Source: Erythrobacter oryzae (lineage in GTDB: Bacteria > Pseudomonadota > Alphaproteobacteria > Sphingomonadales > Sphingomonadaceae). Taken from it: a stretch of DNA of 64,000 nucleotides. Both the position numbers and the translations under genes were made by a program. The stretch is taken from NCBI RefSeq assembly GCF_030271515.1, contig NZ_JASCXI010000005.1:186001-250000 (forward strand), given 5' to 3'. Shown here piece by piece: positions 34,722 through 42,149 of this stretch. Positions within the stretch are counted from its first letter, which is position 1. Every line of letters starts with the position of its first letter. The notes beneath the pieces are model-generated. The model saw only the letters and a list, made by a program, of their open reading frames with translations. It searched no databases and was not told the origin of the DNA.

Positions 34722-34744
34722 ACCCCGAAAAGAAGGAGAATCCC

Positions 34745-35248
34745 ATGGCCAAACAGCCGCAACGCGACGCGCTCCGGATGCTCGCCGACGATCACCGCAC
34801 AGTCGAGGCATTGTTCGAGAAATACGACAATGCCCGCAGCGCCTCGGTGCAGGCGAAGATCGTGCGCCAGATCTGCGAGGAACTGACGATCCACGCGATG
34901 GTCGAGGAGCAGGTCTTCTACCCCGCCGTGCGCGACGCGGTCGAAGACGACATGATGGACGAGGCGCAGGTCGAGCACGACAGCGCCAAGGCGTTGATCC
35001 TCTCGCTGATGACAGCCGAACCGGGTGAGGAATTCTACGAGGCCAAGGTGAGCGTGCTCAAGGAACAGGTCGAGCACCACGTCTACGAGGAAGAGCGCCA
35101 GCGCGGCAGCATGTTCGCGCAGGTTCGCAAGACCGATATCGACCTTGACGCGCTCGGGCAGGAGATGGCGGCGCTGAAGCAGCAGCTTCAGGAACAGGCC
35201 AAGTCCGGCAGCCTGCCGCAGCCGGAGAAGGTCGCGCTTAGGGCCTGA
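34745..35248 (+). CDS. Hemerythrin HHE domain protein
   Basis: Soluble 167-residue hemerythrin-like protein. Iron ligands can be placed in LADDHRTVEALF, LTIHAMVEEQVFYPAV, AQVEHDSAKALI and VEHHVYEEERQRGSMF. A C-terminal helical tail (LGQEMAALKQQLQEQAK) may mediate oligomerisation. AAGGAGA upstream supports ATG 34745. It is co-transcribed with the membrane-type hemerythrin, and a terminator closes the unit. The family often acts in oxidative, nitrosative or iron stress; the exact role is inferred. Confidence 0.9.
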   Translation: MAKQPQRDALRMLADDHRTVEALFEKYDNARSASVQAKIVRQICEELTIHAMVEEQVFYPAVRDAVEDDMMDEAQVEHDSAKALILSLMTAEPGEEFYEAKVSVLKEQVEHHVYEEERQRGSMFAQVRKTDIDLDALGQEMAALKQQLQEQAKSGSLPQPEKVALRA

Positions 35249-35273
35249 CAGTCGGCCCCCGAGGTAGCCGTTT

Positions 35274-35310
35274 GGGTCGCAGTCTGCCTTGTGCAGCCTG
35301 CGACCCTTTT
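35274..35310 (+). terminator. Rho-independent terminator after the hemerythrin genes
   Basis: Perfect 9-base stem GGGTCGCAG (35274-35282) / CTGCGACCC (35298-35306) with an inner CTGC/GCAG pairing, followed by four T on the plus strand. Confidence 0.8.
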
Positions 35311-35314
35311 CGTT

Positions 35315-37663
35315 TCACTCCGCCGCCACCGTCCCGCGTCCGGCCACCGCCTCGTTGCGCCAGCGCGCGTCGAGACGGCGCCATGTGGCGAGCGCCTGGC
35401 CGACGATCTGGTCCATGTTGTAGTAGCGATAGGTCGCGAGCCTGCCGACGAAGGTGACATTGTCGCAGTTCCGCGCCAGCGCGTCGTAACGCTTGTAGAG
35501 CGCCTGCGCCTCGTCGTTGGGGATCGGGTAATAGGGATCGCCCTCGGCCGCCGGATATTCCCGGGTGATGCTGGTGAGCGGGGCGTGCTGGCCGGTGAGG
35601 TGCTTGTATTCGGTGATCCGGGTGTAGGGCACCGCCTCGTTCGGGTAGTTCACCACCGCCACCGGCTGCGCCTGCTCGCACGGCAGGGTCTCGTGCTCGA
35701 AGCGCAGCGAGCGGTAGGGGAGCTTGCCCAGCCGGTGCCCGAAATATTCGTCGATCGGCCCGCTCCAGACGAGGTGGTCCCAGGTGATCCCGTCGGGCAG
35801 ATCTTCAAACCCCGTGCCGGTCATCACCGTGATGCGCGGCTCGTCGAGCATCCGCGCGAACATCGCGGTGTAGCCCTCGGCGGGCATGCACTGGAACGTG
35901 TCAGTGAAGTAGCGGTCATCGGTGTTAGTCCGCGCCGGGACGCGCGCGGCGACCGACTTGTCGAGTTGGCTCGGATCGACGCCCCACTGCTTGCGGGTGT
36001 AGCCCTCGAAGAACTTGGCGTAGAGATCCTCGCCGACCTGCGAGACGACCTGGTCGCGCGAGCTGCGCACCTGCGGAACGGGAACCGCCACCGACGCCAG
36101 ATAGGCCTCCGCCTCGGTATCGGTCGCAAGGTCGAGGCCGTAGAGCTGGTTCAGCGTCGTGCGGTTGATCGGCATCGGCACTTGCAGCCCCTCGACCGAG
36201 GCGAGCACGCGGTGCTCGTAGGGTCGCCAGCGGGTGAAGCGCGAGAGGTAGTCGAGGATCTCGCGGCTGTTGGTGTGGAAGATGTGCGGTCCGTATTTGT
36301 GGACGAGGATGCCCGCTACATCGCGGTGGTCGAAGGCATTGCCCGCGATGTGATCGCGCTTGTCGATCACCAGCACCGAACGGCCCGACTCGCTGGCGAT
36401 CCGTTCGGCCATGACCGATCCGGCAAAGCCGGCGCCGACCACCAGAACGTCGTAATGGCGCGGGCTGGTCCCGGCGTTGCTGCCGGTCGCGACGATGGTC
36501 GAGACCTGCGACGTCACCAGCGCGGTTTCGAGCTTCCTTGCGATGCGGCTGGCGATGCCGTCCCAGCTCTTGTCGGCAAAACAATCGCGCGCCTCGGCCC
36601 GCCAGCCTTCCCGCACGGCTTCGGTGGCGCTGAGGAGGTCTTCGCACTGCGCGACGAAAGCGGCCGGCTCATCGGCGATCCTGACCGCGTCGAGGTGGCC
36701 GTAATCCGCCACCACGTCGCGGATCGCGGTCGAGACCACGGGGAGCCCGGCGGCCATGTATTCGGGGGTCTTGGTCGGGCTGATGAAATCGGTCGCGGCA
36801 TTGCGCGCGAAGGGCATCAGCGCGATGTCCCACCCGGCAGCGTAGGCGGGGAGCTCGGCATAGTCCTTGCCGCCCAGCCAGTGGATGTTGGGCGCGTGCG
36901 GCAGATCGGCTGCGGCGATCTTCACCACCGGGCCGACCATCACGAAAGACCAGTCGGGCCGCGCTCTTGCCGCCGCCTCGAGCAGCGCCAGGTCCATGCG
37001 CTCGTCGATCACGCCGTAGAAGCCGAGGCGGGGGCGGGGGAGCCCGGCCTGATCGGCCGGGTCCGGCACGCCGTCGGCACCGCGCGCGAAATGGGCGATG
37101 TCGACGCCCGAGGGGATGCAGTGGATGTTGCGGTGCCGCCCGGCGCGCGCGGCATAGAGGCTCCGCCCGCCGCAAAGCACGATGTCGGCGCGCGCCAGCA
37201 AGGCACCCTCGCGCGCGGCGATGTCGGTGGGGGCGAAGGCGAAATTGGCGAGCTCGTCCATGCAGTCGTAGACGACCACGTCGGCGTGCGCGCCCACGCT
37301 GAAGCCGAGCATCATCGGGGTGTAATACCAGAACACGCGCGGGGCGGTGTCTTCGGCCAGGATCTCGTGGAGCAGGCCGCGCAGCGCGTAATCGGTCTCG
37401 CCCGCATCGAGCCCGGCAGGCAGCACCGGCACGACGCGGGCGAGGCCCTCTGCCAGCACCTCGCGCTCGAGCCGGGGCGCGCGGCAGGCGGCATCGACGC
37501 GCGGCTCCTCCCAATAGGTCACGTCGAACTGGTCCGCGAGCCGCGTCATGATGTGCTGCGGGCGCTGGAACACGAGATTCCAGCGCAGGTGGGAAAAGCA
37601 GACCAGGGCGGGGCGTCCGGACGGCGAGCGGGCAGGGGTATTGGTTTCGGACGAGCGATACAT
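35315..37663 (-). CDS. Glycosyltransferase / UDP-galactopyranose mutase fusion protein
   Basis: A 782-residue two-domain protein. Residues 1 to about 400 are a GT-B-type glycosyltransferase like those opening FSHLRWNLVFQRPQHIMTRL, with GFYGVIDERMDLAL, WLGGKDYAELPAYAAGWDIA and SPTKTPEYMAAGLPVVSTAI (the nucleotide-sugar end). Residues about 404-782 are a complete UDP-galactopyranose mutase: FAD-binding YDVLVVGAGFAGSVMAERIA, HIAGNAFDH, KYGPHIFHTNS, FFEGYTRKQWG, DDRYFTDTFQCMPAEGYTAM and FVGRLATYRYYNMDQIVGQA. The mutase makes UDP-galactofuranose, and the fused transferase may use it or a related sugar. No stop or frameshift separates them. It stands alone without other polysaccharide genes. Confidence 0.92.
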   Translation of the reverse strand: MYRSSETNTPARSPSGRPALVCFSHLRWNLVFQRPQHIMTRLADQFDVTYWEEPRVDAACRAPRLEREVLAEGLARVVPVLPAGLDAGETDYALRGLLHEILAEDTAPRVFWYYTPMMLGFSVGAHADVVVYDCMDELANFAFAPTDIAAREGALLARADIVLCGGRSLYAARAGRHRNIHCIPSGVDIAHFARGADGVPDPADQAGLPRPRLGFYGVIDERMDLALLEAAARARPDWSFVMVGPVVKIAAADLPHAPNIHWLGGKDYAELPAYAAGWDIALMPFARNAATDFISPTKTPEYMAAGLPVVSTAIRDVVADYGHLDAVRIADEPAAFVAQCEDLLSATEAVREGWRAEARDCFADKSWDGIASRIARKLETALVTSQVSTIVATGSNAGTSPRHYDVLVVGAGFAGSVMAERIASESGRSVLVIDKRDHIAGNAFDHRDVAGILVHKYGPHIFHTNSREILDYLSRFTRWRPYEHRVLASVEGLQVPMPINRTTLNQLYGLDLATDTEAEAYLASVAVPVPQVRSSRDQVVSQVGEDLYAKFFEGYTRKQWGVDPSQLDKSVAARVPARTNTDDRYFTDTFQCMPAEGYTAMFARMLDEPRITVMTGTGFEDLPDGITWDHLVWSGPIDEYFGHRLGKLPYRSLRFEHETLPCEQAQPVAVVNYPNEAVPYTRITEYKHLTGQHAPLTSITREYPAAEGDPYYPIPNDEAQALYKRYDALARNCDNVTFVGRLATYRYYNMDQIVGQALATWRRLDARWRNEAVAGRGTVAAE

Positions 37664-37909
37664 GGCGGGCGGTGCCTTCCGGTTCGGGAGTGGCCGCCGG
37701 CGTCAGGATTCGCACGGGCGGCGTCGCCTGGGGGCGACATCCCCGACTAGCCTGTCCTGCCCGCTTTCAGTCTTACCTATGTGAAGTTCAGCAAATAAGC
37801 CTGAAAGACTGCGGATTGCGAACCCATGTTATGGGGTATCGCCGCAGCAGCATCCAGTCTTGATGCAACGGACGAGCGAAGAATGTTCGTCGTATCCGGA
37901 GTACTATTC

Positions 37910-38101
37910 ATGGACAATTCTTGGATTACGAACGCTCTGCCGTTCTGGATACTCGCTGTGCCGCTGGTCGTGAGTGTCATTAGTTATATACGGATGCCCC
38001 GCCAGAGCGATCTCGTCCCGCCCGACCGCCGCAATGATCGCCGCAACATCACCGGTGAGCCGGTGATCCGGTCAGGCGACACTACCGTTTCGAGAGGATA
38101 G
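37910..38101 (+). CDS. Small single-helix membrane protein
   Basis: 63-residue protein with one transmembrane helix (ALPFWILAVPLVVSVISYI) and a basic, polar tail (RMPRQSDLVPPDRRNDRRNI). Not a recognised family. GGAG (37898-37901) lies 8 bases before ATG 37910, favouring it over the in-frame ATG 37826. It ends 3 bases before the Mn-catalase gene, so it is probably the first gene of that operon. Confidence 0.65.
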   Translation: MDNSWITNALPFWILAVPLVVSVISYIRMPRQSDLVPPDRRNDRRNITGEPVIRSGDTTVSRG

Positions 38102-38104
38102 ATC

Positions 38105-38980
38105 ATGTTCAGTCATAACAAGCGCCTGCAATACACCGTCCGCGTGTCCGAGCCGAACCCGGCGCTGGCCTCGCTCCTGCTCGAACAGTTCGGCGGACCC
38201 GATGGGGAGCTGGCCGCGGCGATGCGCTATTTCACCCAAGGCCTTGCCGAGGAGGATCCGGGGCGCAAGGATCTGCTGCTCGACATCGCGACCGAGGAGC
38301 TCAGCCACCTCGAGGTGATCGGCTCGATCGTCGCCATGCTCAACAAGGGCGCCAAGGGCGATCTGGCCGAGGCCGCGCTTGAGGAGGCCGAACTCTACCG
38401 GTCGCTGACTGCGGGCGGGAACAGCCACACCCAGACGATCCTCTATGGCGGCGGGCCTGCGCTGACCAATTCTTCGGGCGTGCCGTGGACCGCGGCCTAT
38501 ATCGATTCGCGTGGCGATCCGACCTGCGACCTAAGGTCGAACATCGCCGCCGAGAGCCGCGCCAAGATCGTCTACGAACGCCTGATCGCGATCACCGACG
38601 ATCCCGGCATCAAGGACGCCCTCGGCTTCCTCATGACCCGCGAGATCGCGCACCAGAAGAGCTTCGAGAAGGCGCTCTATGCGATCGACGACAACTTCCC
38701 CCCGGGCCGCCTTGCCGGGATGCCGGAATTTGATTCGCTCTACATCAACCTCTCGACCGGGCCGGGCGACGTGGACGGCCCGTGGAACAGCGGCCCGGAA
38801 TGGGAGCGGCTCGACGGCGATGAAGCGATGCAGCCGCTCGACGGCGGCGAGGGGACGGCCAAGGTCTCGCTCCCGCCCAGCCAGCTCGAAACCCTCAAGG
38901 CGCTTGCGACACGTACCGCCTCCGATCCGGATAGCGATCCGATGACCGGAGCCGAACTCGGTAGCGCCGACGCCGAATGA
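38105..38980 (+). CDS. Manganese catalase
   Basis: Non-haem dimanganese catalase (291 residues) that dismutates hydrogen peroxide. Metal ligands fit the family: Glu 35 (GPDGELAAAMRYF), Glu 65 and His 68 (ATEELSHLE), a further Glu in AESRAKIVYERLI and His in TREIAHQKSFEKAL. The C-terminal region has the conserved GVPWTAAYIDSRGDPTCDLRSN earlier and the FDSLYINLSTGPG segment later. The last four bases overlap the start of a ZIP transporter gene, tying the enzyme to metal uptake. Confidence 0.95.
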   Translation: MFSHNKRLQYTVRVSEPNPALASLLLEQFGGPDGELAAAMRYFTQGLAEEDPGRKDLLLDIATEELSHLEVIGSIVAMLNKGAKGDLAEAALEEAELYRSLTAGGNSHTQTILYGGGPALTNSSGVPWTAAYIDSRGDPTCDLRSNIAAESRAKIVYERLIAITDDPGIKDALGFLMTREIAHQKSFEKALYAIDDNFPPGRLAGMPEFDSLYINLSTGPGDVDGPWNSGPEWERLDGDEAMQPLDGGEGTAKVSLPPSQLETLKALATRTASDPDSDPMTGAELGSADAE

Positions 38981-39753
38981 CGATGTCGGCGGCGTTCCTC
39001 GGAATTGCGGCGAGCCTGCTCGCCGGGGCCATGACCGGCCTCGGCGGATTGCTTGTCGCGGTTTCGGGTGCGCCCGATGCGCGGCGGCAGAACCTGCTGA
39101 TCGGCTTTGCCGCCGGGGTGATGATCGCTGCCGCCTTCGCCTCGCTCATCCTCCCCGCCTTTGCGCAATTGCGCGGCGGAGGGGCCTCGCTCGTCGCTGC
39201 CGGAATAAGTGTGGGAATCGCGCTGTGGCTCGGCGCGGCGGCGATGGCGTGGTTGGGCGTGTGGACCGATACGCTCGCCGCCCGGAGCCGCTTCTGGCCC
39301 GCCGCGCCCGACGAGCGCCGCATCGCGCTGTTCGTGCTGGCGATCACCCTGCACAATCTGCCCGAGGGCATGGCCGTAGGCCTCTCCTTCATGGGCGGCG
39401 ACCCGCAGCTCGGCTGGGGGACGATGATCGCGATCGGCCTCCAGAACATTCCCGAAGGGCTCGCGGTCGCGGCGCTCCTCGCCAGCCTCGGCTGGAGCCG
39501 CAAGCGCTGCGCGGCGGCGGCGCTGGCGACCGGGCTGATCGAGCCGCTCGGCGCCGCCTTCGGCGTCACCATCGCGGGGGCTTCGGCCGCGATCCTCCCC
39601 TGGGCGCTCGGCTTTGCGGCGGGCGCGATGCTGTTCGTCGTCGCCGCCGAGATCATCCCCCACACCCGCCGCCATATGGCCCACGGATCGGCCAACCCCG
39701 CGCTGCTGGCGGGCCTGACGCTGATGCTGGTGCTTGACCTCTCCCTCTCCTGA
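38977..39753 (+). CDS. ZIP-family divalent metal transporter
   Basis: Inner-membrane metal permease of 258 residues with about eight hydrophobic segments. The two transport motifs are clear: AITLHNLPEGMAVGLSF in helix 4 and IGLQNIPEGLAVAALL in helix 5. The ZupT-like family moves Zn, Fe or Mn into the cytoplasm. The ATGA overlap with the Mn-catalase gene suggests manganese delivery for that enzyme, an inference from coupling only. An SDR gene follows 27 bases later. Confidence 0.9.
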   Translation: MTMSAAFLGIAASLLAGAMTGLGGLLVAVSGAPDARRQNLLIGFAAGVMIAAAFASLILPAFAQLRGGGASLVAAGISVGIALWLGAAAMAWLGVWTDTLAARSRFWPAAPDERRIALFVLAITLHNLPEGMAVGLSFMGGDPQLGWGTMIAIGLQNIPEGLAVAALLASLGWSRKRCAAAALATGLIEPLGAAFGVTIAGASAAILPWALGFAAGAMLFVVAAEIIPHTRRHMAHGSANPALLAGLTLMLVLDLSLS

Positions 39754-39780
39754 CCTCCCCCCACACAAGGAACCTCTCCC

Positions 39781-40632
39781 ATGTCCAAGACCGTCTCCAA
39801 GCTCGAAGACACCCCGCAGCCCGGCCTCGAGGCCGACCTTCATCCCAAGCCCGATTGGGAGCCGCGTTACCCCGGCAGCGGGCGGCTGGAGGGCAAGGTC
39901 GCGATCGTCACCGGCGGCGATAGCGGAATCGGCCGCGCGGTCGCGGTGCTGTTCGCACGCGAGGGGGCCGACATCGTCATCTCTCACCTCGAGGAAGAGG
40001 AAGACGCGATGGCCACCGCCGAAATGGTCGAGGACGAAGGCGCGCGTGCCGTCACCATCGCCGGCGACATCGGCGAGCGCGATCATTGCAAGGAGATCGT
40101 CGACCTCGCGATCCGCAAGTTCGGACGGCTCGACATCCTCGTCAACAATGCCGGCGAGCAGCATCCCGACAAGGATGTGACCGAGATCACGAAGAAGCAG
40201 CTGAAGCGCACCTTCCAGACCAATGTCTACGGCATGTTCTACATGGTGCAGGCGGCGATGCCCTACCTCGGCAAGGGCGCGAGCATCATCAACTGCACCT
40301 CGGTGACGATGTACGAGGGCGCCGAGGAGCTGCTCGACTATTCCGCCACCAAGGGCGCGATCACGGCCTTCACCCGCTCGCTCTCGCAGAACCTCGCCGA
40401 AAAGGGCATCCGGGTGAACGGCGTCGCGCCGGGGCCGATCTGGACACCGCTCAATCCGTTCGGAGGGGCGAGCAAGGAGAAGCTTGCAACCTTCGGCCAG
40501 AGCACCCCGATGGGCCGGCCCGGCCAGCCCAACGAGGTCGCGCCGTGCTTCCTGTTCCTCGCCTGCGATGATGCGAGTTACATGACGGGGCAGGTGCTGC
40601 ATCCCAATGGCGGCATCATCGTGGGCAGCTGA
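39781..40632 (+). CDS. Short-chain dehydrogenase/reductase (YghA/YhdF-like)
   Basis: NAD(P)-dependent oxidoreductase of 283 residues with the long N-terminal extension of the general-stress SDR group (KLEDTPQPGLEADLHPKPDW). Rossmann motif AIVTGGDSGIGRAVA near residues 40-55, DILVNNAGEQHP, catalytic NCTSVTMYEG (Ser), YSATKGAI (Tyr-x3-Lys) and APGPIWTPLNP. Relatives include glucose/ribitol-type dehydrogenases induced by stress. It follows the catalase-ZIP pair and precedes a SemiSWEET gene by four bases. Confidence 0.92.
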   Translation: MSKTVSKLEDTPQPGLEADLHPKPDWEPRYPGSGRLEGKVAIVTGGDSGIGRAVAVLFAREGADIVISHLEEEEDAMATAEMVEDEGARAVTIAGDIGERDHCKEIVDLAIRKFGRLDILVNNAGEQHPDKDVTEITKKQLKRTFQTNVYGMFYMVQAAMPYLGKGASIINCTSVTMYEGAEELLDYSATKGAITAFTRSLSQNLAEKGIRVNGVAPGPIWTPLNPFGGASKEKLATFGQSTPMGRPGQPNEVAPCFLFLACDDASYMTGQVLHPNGGIIVGS

Positions 40633-40636
40633 CGCG

Positions 40637-40939
40637 ATGGCGATCGACTGGACCGCCATCATCGGGACCGTCGGCGCGACCGCGTCGGTGGCGAGCTTCA
40701 CCCCGCAAGCGTGGAAGATCATCCGCGAGCGTTCGACCGAGGGGTTGTCGCTCGCGATGTTCGCGCTGACCTGCCTCGCCTTTGCGGCATGGACGACGTT
40801 CGGGATGATGAAGGGGGAATGGACGCTGGTCGTCCCCAACGCGATCTGTCTGGTGTTCGCGCTGTTCATCCTCGGGATGATCGCCTTGCCGGAACGCAAG
40901 ACCGAGGAAGTTGCAGAGACGCTCGATCCCAACGGGTAA
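40637..40939 (+). CDS. SemiSWEET-type sugar transporter
   Basis: 100-residue protein with three transmembrane helices, one half of a eukaryotic SWEET, expected to dimerise. The conserved PQ-loop region reads ASFTPQAWKIIRERSTEGLS and the middle helix ends with TTFGMMKGEWTLVVPN. The family carries sugars by facilitated diffusion. ATG 40637 follows the SDR stop by four bases. A hairpin without a T-run follows between this and the convergent PRC-barrel gene. Confidence 0.9.
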   Translation: MAIDWTAIIGTVGATASVASFTPQAWKIIRERSTEGLSLAMFALTCLAFAAWTTFGMMKGEWTLVVPNAICLVFALFILGMIALPERKTEEVAETLDPNG

Positions 40940-40940
40940 T

Positions 40941-40976
40941 GGCGGCCCCGCCCAACGGGGGCGGAGCGGGGCCGCC
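40941..40976. terminator. Hairpin between convergent genes
   Basis: Perfect 11-base stem GGCGGCCCCGC (40941-40951) / GCGGGGCCGCC (40966-40976). There is no T-run on either strand, so it may be a weak terminator or a mRNA 3'-end stabiliser for the convergent SemiSWEET and PRC-barrel genes. Confidence 0.55.
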
Positions 40977-40989
40977 TACGGCGCGGGCC

Positions 40990-41355
40990 TTAGTAGGTCA
41001 CGCCGTAATAGGAATAGACCTGCTGGTTGTAGGTCTGGTCGTAGTCGGGCTCGTTGTTGTTGTCCGCGTAGCGCGGCGCGTCCTCGAGCGTGTCCTTGTC
41101 GAGGTCGACCACATAGCCGCCGTGGTCGGTGCTGTAGGTGAGCATCGACCAGGGGATCGGGTAGTAGTCGGCCCCTATCCCAAGGAAGCCGCCGAACTGC
41201 ATGACGGCGTAGTCGACCTTGCCCGAGCGCTTGTCGACCATGAAGTTGGCGATCGATCCGAGGCGCTCGCCCTCGAGATCGTAGACAGCGGTGCCTTCGA
41301 CCTTGTTCGAAGCGATGAGCTCGCGGGTTTCGTCGGTGTGGAAAGTGTCTGCCAT
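40990..41355 (-). CDS. PRC-barrel domain protein
   Basis: 121-residue protein with a PRC-barrel fold: NKVEGTAVYDLEGERLGSIA, FMVDKRSGKVDYAVMQFGGF and DYYPIPWSMLTYSTDHGGYV are typical. PRC-barrels act in RNA metabolism or as small stress-related modules; no specific role can be given. The tail is rich in Asn, Asp, Gln and Tyr (ADNNNEPDYDQTYNQQVYSY). ATG 41355 gives the family start, with GGAGGAA upstream on the minus strand. Confidence 0.88.
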   Translation of the reverse strand: MADTFHTDETRELIASNKVEGTAVYDLEGERLGSIANFMVDKRSGKVDYAVMQFGGFLGIGADYYPIPWSMLTYSTDHGGYVVDLDKDTLEDAPRYADNNNEPDYDQTYNQQVYSYYGVTY

Positions 41356-41473
41356 CGGGTGTTCCTCCTGTGATTGGCACCCCGAATTTGCGCGCCGCCG
41401 CGGGCGGCGACCTTCACCTAGGTCAGGCATCGACCCGCGCAGGGCCGAGGCGCCCTTGCCTTGCGGCGGGCGC

Positions 41474-41656
41474 TCATTCCTTGCGCGCAGGCAAGCCCTT
41501 GCGCTTGGTGGCGGCAAGGTCTTCGAGCGCGTCCTCGGACATGGATTTCTCCATCTCCTTCGATGCCCCCTTGAGGCTGGACTTGGGCTGTTCGCCGCGC
41601 TTGGCGGCCAACGCGGCGCCGGCGGCTTTCTGTTGCGCTTTCGATTTGGCGGGCAT
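41474..41656 (-). CDS. DUF3008-family small basic protein
   Basis: 60-residue, Lys/Ala-rich protein: MPAKSKAQQKAAGAALAAKR opening, followed by LKGASKEMEKSMSEDALEDL and a KRKGLP tail, matching DUF3008. Such proteins are short, cytoplasmic and of unknown function, and typically sit in stress regions. It lies 118 bases upstream of the PRC-barrel gene on the same strand. Confidence 0.82.
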   Translation of the reverse strand: MPAKSKAQQKAAGAALAAKRGEQPKSSLKGASKEMEKSMSEDALEDLAATKRKGLPARKE

Positions 41657-41919
41657 GACGGGCTCCTCGTTGGCGTCGAGCGGTCAGCGTGGGCGCAAAA
41701 CGAGCGGGGCGCTCTAACGCAGGGCATTGACCTCGGCAGGGGGATTCGGACGCGCATGCATCATTCGACAATGCCCGCCCCGCCCAGCCGCGCCGCAGCG
41801 GGGACAAGGGGCTTTCCGGCCCTGATGCATGATAGGACCGCCGCCGTCCTCGCGTGCGACAATGCGTGCCTCTCCCGCCCTATGCGGCGGATGCTAGCTA
41901 CACAGGAAAGAGGCAGACT

Positions 41920-42090
41920 ATGGCACAGGATCAAACCTCCTCGACCGGGCAGTTCACGCTGATGGCGGTGCGTCGCCGCGAGGAAGAGGCCGACTATAGC
42001 TACGATCAGTGGCGCCATGCGCAGATGCGGCAGATGGAGCAGAGCTACGCTGCCGCGACCGGCGGTGAACGCAAGCCCGCCGCAGCCTGA
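41920..42090 (+). CDS. Small protein with YxQWRxxQMxQ motif
   Basis: 56-residue protein, not a known family. It begins MAQDQTSSTGQFTLMAVRR and contains DYSYDQWRHAQMRQMEQSYA, whose YDQWRHAQMRQMEQSY resembles YSQWRQRQMEQFDNDY in the low-complexity protein at 28248-29012. AGAGG upstream of ATG 41920 and a terminator right after the gene support expression. Confidence 0.65.
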   Translation: MAQDQTSSTGQFTLMAVRRREEEADYSYDQWRHAQMRQMEQSYAAATGGERKPAAA

Positions 42091-42109
42091 GCGCGCAATG
42101 CGATATCCG

Positions 42110-42141
42110 AGCGTCGACGGCCCCCGCCGTCGGCGCTTTTT
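42110..42141 (+). terminator. Rho-independent terminator
   Basis: Stem AGCGTCGACGGC (42110-42121) / GCCGTCGGCGCT (42126-42137) with one mismatch and a four-base loop, followed by a run of T. It ends the transcript of the small gene at 41920 before the convergent galM. Confidence 0.82.
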
Positions 42142-42149
42142 GTTGCCAG

